This document shows positions 1 through 6,173 of a stretch of DNA of 12,751 nucleotides, in pieces. The stretch comes from Kiritimatiellia bacterium. GTDB taxonomy: Bacteria; Verrucomicrobiota; Kiritimatiellia; SLAD01. Where the stretch lies: the NCBI GenBank assembly GCA_007127595.1, contig SKZA01000196.1:1-12751 (forward strand), in the 5' to 3' direction. A program made the translations under genes and the position numbers. Each line of letters starts with the position of its first letter. Position 1 is the stretch's first letter. Under the pieces are notes generated by a model. The model worked only from the letters and a program-made list of their open reading frames with translations, was not told the DNA's origin and made no database searches.

Positions 1-2
1 AT

Positions 3-1196
3 GGCAACTTCTATGCCAATCGATTCGAGGTCACGGAAAGTACCGATCCTCTGCTGTTCATCTCGGGACCATCATCGGTGCTCGAAGGGACCACGAATAC
101 GTACACCTTGACCCGCGTCGGCGCGGTGGCGGACTTCGTGGAGTTAGAGAGCACGAACACAGCGGCGATGACGGTGCCGGCCAACGTTGAGTTCGATTCC
201 GAAGAGAATACCGTGACGTTTGACGCCGTGGCCGTGGGCCTTGGCCAGACCGCGCTGATCGCGTCGAACTTCGACGCGGAGAGCGCGCCGTTTGTCGTAA
301 CGGTGACCGAGCCGCCCGCGCCGAGTCCTTATTCGGATGACGCGTCGAACTACGACGATGTGACCTTCCCGTGGATCGATGGTTCCAACGGCGGAACGCA
401 CTTCGACCCGTGGATTCTCGTGGAAGGCGATGGCGGTTTCTTCCTGGGTTCCTCCACGGAAGGCGGGGCGCGAACGACGGATATCGATACCGCCGGCCGG
501 TCGTTTGGAATGTGGAACACGAACGGCGCCAATGCCACGGTCGCGATTCGTCCGATCGAGGACGGCGTATGGGGCGACGGAGCGGTGCTGACGTTCGAAT
601 ACTCGTTCCGAAACGATGACGGCGTGCGCGGGGTGACCCTGCATGACGCAGGCCTTGACGAATTCGCGTTCCTGACGATCAGTCCCGCCGGATATGACTT
701 CAATGGTGTAACCAACGCGCCGACGGACTGGTTTGATGAGCGCGAGAACGGCGAGGTGCTGACTTTCACATTTACCCAGGACGGGACGGACCTGCATTGG
801 GAAGTGTCCGGTATCCATCCGAGCAGTCCGGATGAAAACGGCACGATTGTCGGAGAAACCCTTGGCGCGATTCGCTTCTTCAGCGTCGCCGGCAGCGGCG
901 GAAGCGGGAATGATATCTTCTTCAACAAGCTGGATGTCACGCCGGGAACACCCGAGCCCGTCGGACCGGGTATGGAAGACATCGTCTTTGATCCGGCCGC
1001 CGGCGAGATCTCATTCAGCGTGCCGGATGGCTACACACTCGTGGCCGTTGAGGGCGCGTTCCTCGAGATCGTTGATGGCGGCTTCGACTGGGATGAGTTG
1101 ACTGAAGGCCCAGATTACTCGGTCGATAATGGGAACGTGACGATCACGGCGAATACCGACGGCATGGTGATCCGCATCCGGCTGCTCGCGGATTAA
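3..1196 (+). CDS. Exported beta-rich protein, C-terminal part (5' end cut by window)
   Basis: The reading frame is open from the left edge, so the true start lies upstream; the internal GTG at 78 is not needed as a start. About 397 codons are visible. Numbering from the first visible codon, residues ~12-103 look like a bacterial Ig-like repeat (phrases such as GPSSVLEGTTNTYTLTR and ending FVVTVTEPPAP). A Pro-rich linker follows. Residues ~108-312 form a Gly/Asp/Thr/Trp-rich segment with alternating beta-strand pattern, like a lectin-type or other beta-sandwich. After a second Pro-rich linker (TPGTPEPVGPG) comes a ~70-residue C-terminal module with FDWDELTEGPDYSV. The protein is very acidic with few Lys and no Cys seen, as expected for a surface or secreted protein. 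No catalytic motif, C-terminal membrane helix or PEP-CTERM tail is seen. Function unknown; adhesion or binding to an extracellular polymer is a guess. Confidence 0.8.
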   Translation, partial: GNFYANRFEVTESTDPLLFISGPSSVLEGTTNTYTLTRVGAVADFVELESTNTAAMTVPANVEFDSEENTVTFDAVAVGLGQTALIASNFDAESAPFVVTVTEPPAPSPYSDDASNYDDVTFPWIDGSNGGTHFDPWILVEGDGGFFLGSSTEGGARTTDIDTAGRSFGMWNTNGANATVAIRPIEDGVWGDGAVLTFEYSFRNDDGVRGVTLHDAGLDEFAFLTISPAGYDFNGVTNAPTDWFDERENGEVLTFTFTQDGTDLHWEVSGIHPSSPDENGTIVGETLGAIRFFSVAGSGGSGNDIFFNKLDVTPGTPEPVGPGMEDIVFDPAAGEISFSVPDGYTLVAVEGAFLEIVDGGFDWDELTEGPDYSVDNGNVTITANTDGMVIRIRLLAD

Positions 1197-1224
1197 GATC
1201 CACCAAATCAGTATAAGTCAATGC

Positions 1225-1263
1225 AAGCCCCGTTCCGCGCATGCGGAGCGGGGCTTGTTCTAT
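1225..1263 (+). terminator. Intrinsic terminator of the exported-protein gene
   Basis: A 14-bp stem (1225-1238 with 1243-1256, one G-U pair) closes on a GCAT loop and begins 28 nt after the stop codon. It is followed by GTTCTATT, an imperfect T-rich tail. Position and stem strength fit a Rho-independent terminator. Confidence 0.75.
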
Positions 1264-1279
1264 TCCGAAGTCTATTGTA

Positions 1280-1300
1280 GCGCCGATAGTCAATCGGCGC
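1280..1300. repeat. Hairpin, 8-bp perfect stem
   Basis: GCGCCGAT at 1280-1287 pairs perfectly with ATCGGCGC at 1293-1300 around a 5-nt loop. No T-run follows, so it is unlikely to be a simple terminator. Confidence 0.6.
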
Positions 1301-1363
1301 ACAGCCCGCTCAACAAGCCCGATGGCGACTGGAAACGGCTCGGCGATACGCCTCGCCCGACGC

Positions 1364-1384
1364 AAGCGCATAGGTTTCTTGTTG
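1364..1384. repeat. 21-nt direct repeat, copy 1
   Basis: The 21 nt beginning AAGCGCATAGG recur exactly at 1709-1729, 345 nt downstream. The sequence just before also resembles copy 2 (a GACGC preceding the repeat, with five extra bases inserted in copy 2), so the true repeat unit is longer and imperfect. Confidence 0.7.
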
Positions 1385-1523
1385 AGTTCAACATTCCGAA
1401 ACGGGGGTTGCGTAAGCTGTTGAACTTCAATGGTTGAATTTTGATTTATTGCTGATTTGGGTGTCCCGGGCCTAACCCGCATTTCTCACCGTGTAGGGGT
1501 GCCCTTGTCGTATCTTGTGCGCC

Positions 1524-1544
1524 CCCACGACCTTGTGTCGTGGG
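1524..1544. repeat. Hairpin, 8-bp perfect stem
   Basis: CCCACGAC at 1524-1531 pairs with GTCGTGGG at 1537-1544 around a CTTGT loop. No T-run follows on either strand. Confidence 0.6.
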
Positions 1545-1689
1545 AACGCAAGGCTGATTCCGACACGCTGCACAACGAGCGAGAAATGAGCCCGCCCGGA
1601 GCAAGCACAGGAATATTTCCTCTTCTGGCTCAAAAGGGGCTCCCTTTCTTGCTTTACGTTGTTGCAGACTCAACGTTCGACTCCCACGG

Positions 1690-1707
1690 CCCCGCGCCGA
1701 CGCGGGG
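1690..1707. repeat. Hairpin, 7-bp GC stem directly before direct-repeat copy 2
   Basis: CCCCGCG at 1690-1696 pairs with CGCGGGG at 1701-1707 around CCGA. It ends one base before the second copy of the 21-nt repeat, which suggests one composite repeat unit. Confidence 0.6.
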
Positions 1708-1708
1708 T

Positions 1709-1729
1709 AAGCGCATAGGTTTCTTGTTG
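1709..1729. repeat. 21-nt direct repeat, copy 2
   Basis: Exact second copy of the 21 nt at 1364-1384. Here it sits between two hairpins (1690-1707 and 1732-1756). Confidence 0.7.
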
Positions 1730-1731
1730 GT

Positions 1732-1756
1732 GGGGCGAACCGTCTCGGTTCGTCCC
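1732..1756. repeat. Hairpin, 11-bp stem upstream of the mevalonate kinase gene
   Basis: GGGGCGAACCG at 1732-1742 pairs with CGGTTCGTCCC at 1746-1756 (one G-U pair) around TCT. It ends 61 nt before the chosen start of the mevalonate kinase gene, so it could lie in the leader. It has the look of a dispersed hairpin repeat and has no T-run. Confidence 0.6.
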
Positions 1757-1817
1757 GGAATCCATGCCCTCGCAAAATAGATTCGACCCACCCGCCGATT
1801 CGCGCAATATTGGCCGT

Positions 1818-2753
1818 ATGTCCGCATCTACAAGCAAGCGTTGGCGGGCCTCGGCGCCCGGGAGCCTGATGCTGATGGGCGAGCACGCGGTATTGCACGG
1901 TAAACGCGCGCTGGCCTGTGCAGTGGACCGGTTTATGCGCGTCACCGTCGCCCCGCGACCGGATCGTATGGTCTGCATCCAATCCGCGTTGGGCAAGGAT
2001 CAGGCCGCCCTCGACAAAATCGAGATCCGCAAGCCGTTTGCCTTCGTCTGGGCCGCCGTACGATCGTTCGCCGACACGCTTCCGGCCGGGGCGGATATTG
2101 AGATTACCTCCGATTTCTCCGACCAGATCGGGTTTGGTTCCTCCGCCGCTGTTACCGTAGCGCTGCTTGCGGCGCTGGACGCGTGGCTGGGACGTGAGAA
2201 CGACCCGTTTGCGCTGCACCAGCGCGCCGTGGACATCATCCGCACGGTGCAAGGACGCGGATCCGGCGCGGACGCAGCGGCCAGTATATTCGGAGGCATT
2301 GTGGACTATCGTGCCGAGCCGCGACGAATCGAACCACTTCCCGCCGTTCATCCCATTGCGGTCATCTACACCGGCTACAAGACCCCGACAAGCGAGGTCA
2401 TCGCCCGGGTGGAAGCGGACCGACAACAACGGCCCGCCCTTTTCAAGGGCTTCTTTTTTGAAATCGACGAGTGCGTACGCGACGCCGTGGACGCGATCTG
2501 TCGCGATGACTGGCCCGCCGTAGGACGGCTCATGAATCAGAACCACACGTTGATGGAAGCCCTTGGCGTGAATGACGAAAACCTGGACCGAATTGTGTCC
2601 GCCTTGCGGGAAGAACCGAATATTCTCGGCGCTAAAACGTCCGGGTCGGGCTTGGGCGATTGCGCCGTCGGCTTGGGCTGGGTCGACACATGGGAACTCC
2701 CTTTCGAACAGATTCCCTGTACGATGAGTACGGAAGGAGTGCGCGTTGAATAA
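1818..2753 (+). CDS. Mevalonate kinase-like GHMP kinase
   Basis: GHMP-superfamily kinase of 311 residues, expected to phosphorylate mevalonate with ATP in the cytoplasmic isoprenoid-precursor pathway. Motif 1 is APGSLMLMGEHAVLHG (residues 13-28), motif 2 is IGFGSSAAV (~104-112), and motif 3 is GAKTSGSGLGDC (~271-282). GADAAASIFGG (~150-160) supplies the Asp152 that aligns with the usual catalytic Asp. Motif 1 has Ser16 where mevalonate kinases normally have Lys, and motif 3 has GSGLGD instead of GAGGGG, so this is a divergent subgroup. I chose ATG 1818 because family members begin shortly before APG. An in-frame ATG at 1764 would add 18 unconserved residues right after a hairpin repeat. Neither start has a clear Shine-Dalgarno site. 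The next gene, a decarboxylase of the same pathway, overlaps by 8 nt, which strongly supports the pathway assignment. Exact substrate and phosphorylated position remain inferred. Confidence 0.85.
   Translation: MSASTSKRWRASAPGSLMLMGEHAVLHGKRALACAVDRFMRVTVAPRPDRMVCIQSALGKDQAALDKIEIRKPFAFVWAAVRSFADTLPAGADIEITSDFSDQIGFGSSAAVTVALLAALDAWLGRENDPFALHQRAVDIIRTVQGRGSGADAAASIFGGIVDYRAEPRRIEPLPAVHPIAVIYTGYKTPTSEVIARVEADRQQRPALFKGFFFEIDECVRDAVDAICRDDWPAVGRLMNQNHTLMEALGVNDENLDRIVSALREEPNILGAKTSGSGLGDCAVGLGWVDTWELPFEQIPCTMSTEGVRVE
2732..2739 (+). promoter_or_regulatory. Ribosome binding site that fixes the TTG start of mvaD
   Basis: GGAAGGAG lies inside the end of the mevalonate kinase gene, 6 nt before TTG 2746. 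The nearest in-frame alternative start would remove conserved N-terminal sequence, so this site decides the non-ATG start. Confidence 0.8.
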
Positions 2754-3741
2754 GTCTGATATCATTCGTCAATTGTTGGCCGGGCGTTCCCGTGAACCCG
2801 GCGCGCAGGGCGCGGCCTACGCGCCGGCGAATATCGCGCTCTGCAAGTATTGGGGCAAACGGGACGAGGAATTGAATCTACCCGTCACGTCCAGCCTCTC
2901 CCTGTCCCTGGGTTCCTTGGGCGCCCACACGGAGGTGTCCGCCTGCGACGGTCCGGATCGCGTGCAACTGGACGGACGCGAACTTCCGCCGGATTCGCCC
3001 TTTGCAAAACGGTTATCGGCCTATCTCGATCTATTTCGGGAGAATCATGGGTTCGATGTGCGCACAGAGAGCAGCGTGCCGGTCGCCGCGGGTCTGGCCT
3101 CGTCCGCATCCGGATTCGCGGCGTTGGTCCTGGCGCTGAACGATCTCTACGGCTGGGAACTGGATCGCACGGCCCTCTCGATTCTGGCGCGTCTGGGCAG
3201 TGGCAGCGCGTGCCGTTCCATTTTTCAGGGTTTCGTGGAGTGGCACGCCGGCTCGCGTCCGGACGGCATGGACAGTTACGCGGAACCGCTCCAGGCGGAG
3301 TGGCCGGACCTGCGGCTGGGCTTGTTGGAGTTGTCCACTGCGGAGAAGGCGGTCGGTTCCCGCGCGGGCATGAAGAATACGGTGGAAACAAGCGCGCTGT
3401 ATTCGGCTTGGCCGGAGAAAGTCGCCGACGATTTGCTGGACCTGCATACCGCCATCAAGGAGCGCGATTTCGAGCGATTGGGGCGCGCGGCGGAATCCAA
3501 CGCGCTCTCTATGCACGCCACCATGTTCTCCGCGTGGCCGCCGCTCTGTTACTGGCTTCCCGAGAGCGTGCACGCCATGCGCGCGATCTGGCGTTTACGC
3601 AACGACGGGCTGCCCCTATACTTCACCATGGATGCCGGACCGAATTTGAAGCTGTTGTTTCTGGACGCCGACCGGGCCCGGGTAGCGTCACACTTTCCGG
3701 CTATGCGGGTCGTAGAATCAAACGAAAGGGGCATGTCATGA
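2746..3741 (+). CDS. mvaD: Diphosphomevalonate decarboxylase
   Basis: 331-residue GHMP-fold enzyme (EC 4.1.1.33) that converts mevalonate 5-diphosphate to isopentenyl diphosphate, CO2 and phosphate using ATP. Family hallmarks are seen in order: APANIALCKYWGKRDEELN at ~26-44, with Lys34 aligning to the conserved Lys18 of the yeast enzyme; the ATP loop PVAAGLASSASGFAAL at ~112-127; GSGSACRSIFQGFVEW at ~151-166; SRAGMKNTVETS at ~205-216; and FTMDAGPN at ~293-300, with Asp296 in the catalytic position. The length is normal for the family. The start is TTG with a strong Shine-Dalgarno site inside the preceding kinase gene, so the two are translationally coupled. No phosphomevalonate kinase is in the window; it may be elsewhere, or the enzyme could be a phosphomevalonate decarboxylase variant. 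The motifs favour the classical enzyme. Confidence 0.93.
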   Translation: MNKSDIIRQLLAGRSREPGAQGAAYAPANIALCKYWGKRDEELNLPVTSSLSLSLGSLGAHTEVSACDGPDRVQLDGRELPPDSPFAKRLSAYLDLFRENHGFDVRTESSVPVAAGLASSASGFAALVLALNDLYGWELDRTALSILARLGSGSACRSIFQGFVEWHAGSRPDGMDSYAEPLQAEWPDLRLGLLELSTAEKAVGSRAGMKNTVETSALYSAWPEKVADDLLDLHTAIKERDFERLGRAAESNALSMHATMFSAWPPLCYWLPESVHAMRAIWRLRNDGLPLYFTMDAGPNLKLLFLDADRARVASHFPAMRVVESNERGMS

Positions 3742-4376
3742 AGAAGGTCGCTATTGGTTGCGCGGTAATCGCCGGTCTCATGGTCTTGGTGCTGGGTATC
3801 GGCACCTACTACATCACTTCCAAATTCCGCGCGGTATACGAGGATTTGGCCCAAATATCCGAACTCAATGAACAGATTGCGGATCAGCGCGCCTATAGCC
3901 CACCCGCCGACCGTCGCATGACGGCCCGGCAAGTGGAACAATATGTCGGCGTGCAACAGGTGATCCGGGACCGTCTCGGACGGCGATTCAATGAGCTCGA
4001 CGAAAAGTACGGCGCCTTGTCCCGCGCGCTTCAGGACGAAGAACGTGACCCGAGCATCCGCGAGCTGGTCGGCGTCTGGACGGACGTGCTGTCACTTGTC
4101 ATGGACGCCAAACGCGCCCAAGTGGATGCGCTGAACGAAGCGCACATGTCGCTGAGCGAGTATCACTGGATCCGGCAGCAAACCCTGATGGCCTTGGGCT
4201 ACGGAGCGTTCGGCTGGAATCTTGAAACACTCGTGGAAGACCCGACCCGCATGCTCGAAACAGCAGCCCCCGCGGATTCGCCGGACACAGAAGCGCTCCA
4301 ACACAACCGCGCACTGTTACAGGAATACGAAGACAGCATTGAAGAGTGGCTGGCCATCAGCTTCTTTGGATTATAG
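3738..4376 (+). CDS. Single-pass membrane protein coupled to mvaD, function unknown
   Basis: 212 residues; ATG overlaps the mvaD stop as ATGA, with AAAGGGG about 7 nt upstream, so this is the third gene of the operon. A strongly hydrophobic N-terminal segment (residues ~4-25, after MKK) predicts one membrane anchor. The remainder is charged and almost entirely helical, with many Glu, Gln, Arg and Leu residues, consistent with a periplasmic or extracytoplasmic helical domain. Cys8 is too close to the N terminus for a normal lipobox. I recognise no family. The same frame stays open far upstream through mvaD, but that upstream part is a shadow of the mvaD frame. Operon position suggests co-expression with isoprenoid synthesis, not a proven role in it. 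Confidence 0.8.
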   Translation: MKKVAIGCAVIAGLMVLVLGIGTYYITSKFRAVYEDLAQISELNEQIADQRAYSPPADRRMTARQVEQYVGVQQVIRDRLGRRFNELDEKYGALSRALQDEERDPSIRELVGVWTDVLSLVMDAKRAQVDALNEAHMSLSEYHWIRQQTLMALGYGAFGWNLETLVEDPTRMLETAAPADSPDTEALQHNRALLQEYEDSIEEWLAISFFGL

Positions 4377-4398
4377 GCGATCCACCCGGCAAAGAAGA

Positions 4399-4418
4399 CG
4401 CCCTGCTGGAGCAGGGCG
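4399..4418. repeat. Hairpin repeat, copy A of an inverted pair
   Basis: CGCCCTGC at 4399-4406 pairs with GCAGGGCG at 4411-4418 around TGGA. It lies 22 nt after the stop of the membrane-protein gene. Its 16-nt core (4401-4416) is the exact reverse complement of the core of copy B. There is no T-run, so termination activity is uncertain. Confidence 0.7.
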
Positions 4419-4457
4419 CCACGAAGACACATCCACGCCCTTGGTTAGTCACCGGTA

Positions 4458-4479
4458 GCTCCCTGCTCCAGCAGGGAGC
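4458..4479. repeat. Hairpin repeat, copy B of an inverted pair
   Basis: GCTCCCTGC at 4458-4466 pairs with GCAGGGAGC at 4471-4479 around TCCA. It lies between convergent genes, 37 nt beyond the yqeY stop on the minus strand. The core at 4461-4476 is the reverse complement of copy A, so the two could also pair with each other in a read-through transcript. Confidence 0.7.
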
Positions 4480-4516
4480 ATTCAGGCGAGGCGACAGGAT
4501 CGCTCCTCACTACCTT

Positions 4517-4963
4517 TCAATCCAGAGCCTGACCGACCAGGCGGCTGACGAGCGCACCATCGGCGCGACCTTTGGTTTGCGGCATAAGGACCCCCATGAC
4601 CTTGCCCATGTCCTTGCGCGCCGTCGCCCCCGTCTTTGCAATGGCGTCCTGAATCAGCGGGATTAATTCCGCCTCGGTCAGTTGCTGCGGCTGGTAGCGC
4701 TCAAACAACGCGACCTCCCGCTCCTCCTTCTCCGCCAATTCCGCGCGACCACCCGCGCGAAACTGTTCGGCGGCGTCTTTCCCCTGCTTGATCGCCTTGG
4801 CAAGGACCTGCAGCACATCCGCATCGGTCGCATCCTTGCCCGCATTGATGGTGGCGTCCTTGATCTTGGCATGTAATGAACGGAGGGCTACCAGCGTATC
4901 CTTCTCACCCGCTTTCATGGCGCTCTTGATATCGTCGGTCAGCTTGTCGATCAATGTACTCAT
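4517..4963 (-). CDS. yqeY: GatB/YqeY domain protein
   Basis: 148-residue protein with the full YqeY pattern: an N-terminal helical start (STLIDKLTDDIKSAMKAGEKD), LRSLHAKIKDATI in the first third, the middle GKDAAEQFRAGGRAELAEKE, then ERYQPQQLTEAEL and a C-terminal DMGKVMGVLMPQTKGRADG segment. The domain resembles the tail domain of GatB, the tRNA-dependent amidotransferase subunit, and is presumed to bind tRNA; its stand-alone function is not settled. Length is normal. ATG 4963 is preceded by AAGGAG with 8-nt spacing. It lies 98 nt downstream of the zinc-ribbon gene on the same strand and converges with the mevalonate operon. Confidence 0.93.
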   Translation of the reverse strand: MSTLIDKLTDDIKSAMKAGEKDTLVALRSLHAKIKDATINAGKDATDADVLQVLAKAIKQGKDAAEQFRAGGRAELAEKEEREVALFERYQPQQLTEAELIPLIQDAIAKTGATARKDMGKVMGVLMPQTKGRADGALVSRLVGQALD

Positions 4964-5061
4964 GCATTACGCTCCTTGAATTCAATGGGAGAGCCATACC
5001 ACATCTGCACGCGCTGAGGGAGCCCATTCTTTGCCGGTCATGCGGGAAAAGGGGCGGACGC

Positions 5062-5532
5062 CTACCAGTTGCTTCCGTTGTCGGCCTGCTCGGCGATGCC
5101 GTCCTGTAAATGCCCCGCAATGCGATCAATCGCGGATTGGATAACCGACAATTCGTCACTGATCTTGCCGAGCCGGCCCGCTTCCTGAATTCGCTTTTTC
5201 TCGAGAACCGTGCGTCGTTGTCGGGCTTCCTCGAGTAGTTGCATCAGATGTTGCACCTTGCCGCGGGACTGGTCCAGCGCCTGCGTAAGATTGCGCACAT
5301 GCTGGTCCAGTGTCGTGCCTGCATGACGCGGATATGCGTCCAGCGCGATATCCAAATCATCCTGGACCGGGACCTGAATGCGCTTACCGCAATCGGGGCA
5401 GGAAATCATCAAACCGGCGCCGCGCCGATCAATGGCCATGCTCTTGGCGCAGTGCGGACATTCGAAGATGATGTCCGTCTCTGCGATTTCGTTATCCGGC
5501 CCGGATACTGCTTTAGCGGTGTCTTTGTTCAT
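5062..5532 (-). CDS. Zinc-ribbon and coiled-coil protein, function unknown
   Basis: 156 residues. Two CxxC knuckles (Cys25/Cys28 in ECPHCAK and Cys45/Cys48 in SCPDCGK) make a rubredoxin-like zinc ribbon, which is likely cytoplasmic. Residues ~74-146 are charged and heptad-like (for example LEEARQRRTVLEKKRIQEAG), predicting a coiled coil and therefore probable dimerisation or partner binding. No membrane segment or signal peptide is seen. The start ATG 5532 has no strong Shine-Dalgarno site. A -10-like TATACT lies upstream on this strand (5578-5573) without a good -35. Divergent from the STAS gene and in line with yqeY. No specific family recognised; a DNA- or RNA-binding role is possible but unproven. 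Confidence 0.85.
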   Translation of the reverse strand: MNKDTAKAVSGPDNEIAETDIIFECPHCAKSMAIDRRGAGLMISCPDCGKRIQVPVQDDLDIALDAYPRHAGTTLDQHVRNLTQALDQSRGKVQHLMQLLEEARQRRTVLEKKRIQEAGRLGKISDELSVIQSAIDRIAGHLQDGIAEQADNGSNW

Positions 5533-5778
5533 TCAACGGCCACGACGTGGTCCGAATCGGTCTCAACTGCTTAGTATACACGATATTTACCCCCTCCGTT
5601 TAGCGCTTATCCCTACGCCTACCTGTTCCCCCCGTTACCGGAAGGACAAAAGGCTGGACGACACCCCTTCCGATAGCGTAAAAACATCCACGGGATTAAG
5701 GACCCCCTTCTCTTCTCTGAATAGCGGACGGGGGCAGGTCGTGTGCTGCGGTGACACCGCAAATCGAGAGGGTAGATT

Positions 5779-6165
5779 ATGTCTCGAGCGGAACTGGATG
5801 TATACACGGAAGAACAAGGCAGCGTCATTGTGGTGACTTTGGCGGGGCCGGTGGATTCGGCCACTTTTGAAAAGTTCAAGGGAGAGCTTACCCGGCTCTC
5901 TGTAGGACAACCCGCCCCAAACCTCGCCATCGACTGTAAGCAGCTTTCCTACATCAACAGCAAGGGCATCGGGCTGTTGGCCAGCTTGCATCGGCAAATG
6001 ATGATTCAAATGGGCAACATCGCGCTATTCGGAGTCAGCGCCCGCATATTGAAGACGTTGGAGTTGCTCGGATTAGGGAAGCGCCTTCGTATTTTTGACA
6101 CTCGGGAGGAAGCCATCGCCTCGTTTGAACAGCATGGCGAAACGCCCGCGGATGGAGAAGCTTAG
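5779..6165 (+). CDS. STAS-domain protein, anti-sigma factor antagonist type
   Basis: 128 residues forming a single STAS domain like SpoIIAA/RsbV, which bind an anti-sigma kinase when unphosphorylated and so release a sigma factor. The beta strands VIVVTLAGPVDS, LAIDCKQLSYI and the helix start NSKGIGLLASL are clear. Ser61 aligns with the phosphorylated Ser58 of SpoIIAA, but the residue before it is Asn60 instead of the usual Asp. The C terminus has a short acidic tail. ATG is preceded by GAGAGGG at 6-nt spacing. A small TGCGGT/ACCGCA hairpin (5747-5761) lies just upstream of that site and might affect initiation. No anti-sigma kinase or phosphatase is in the window; the next gene, 8 nt downstream, encodes a NERD protein. 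Confidence 0.92.
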   Translation: MSRAELDVYTEEQGSVIVVTLAGPVDSATFEKFKGELTRLSVGQPAPNLAIDCKQLSYINSKGIGLLASLHRQMMIQMGNIALFGVSARILKTLELLGLGKRLRIFDTREEAIASFEQHGETPADGEA

Positions 6166-6173
6166 CGCACGCC

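Larger units (their letters stand above)
1264..1817. other. Gene-free, hairpin-rich intergenic region
   Basis: No believable gene is seen in either strand. The open frames crossing it are low-quality, and the long minus-strand one is antisense to the mevalonate kinase gene. The region holds four strong stem-loops (1280-1300, 1524-1544, 1690-1707, 1732-1756), a small AGGAA/TTCCT stem at 1609-1621, and a 21-nt direct repeat (1364-1384 and 1709-1729). It may be a cluster of short dispersed repeats or the remnant of a decayed element. The promoter of the mevalonate operon should lie near its right end, but no convincing -35/-10 pair was found. Confidence 0.6.

Noticed and set aside
144..982. Two minus-strand frames (224 and 210 codons) opposite the exported-protein gene
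   Set aside because: Both are shadows in high-GC DNA; the plus-strand frame has the domain-like composition and a terminator at its end.
1660..1700. tRNA-like GTTCGACTCCCAC segment
   Set aside because: The flanking bases do not form the T-arm stem and no acceptor, D or anticodon arms can be folded around it.
1364..1729. The 21-nt direct repeats as target-site duplications of a transposon
   Set aside because: The length is far above usual duplications and the enclosed DNA has no transposase or matching terminal inverted repeats; dispersed-repeat copies are a simpler explanation.
1764..1817. Upstream ATG start for the mevalonate kinase
   Set aside because: It adds 18 residues that are not expected in the family, begins just after a hairpin repeat and has no convincing ribosome site.
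1446..2765. Long minus-strand open frame (439 codons) antisense to the mevalonate kinase gene
   Set aside because: It mirrors the codon structure of the true gene and has low-complexity Arg/Gly-rich translation with no domain; the plus strand carries clear GHMP motifs.
2850..4376. 508-codon plus-strand frame suggesting a fusion of the membrane protein with a long N-terminal part
   Set aside because: The first ~890 nt lie in another frame of mvaD and translate to Arg/Gly-rich nonsense. The real gene starts at the ATGA overlap at 3738, where a ribosome site and a membrane anchor appear.
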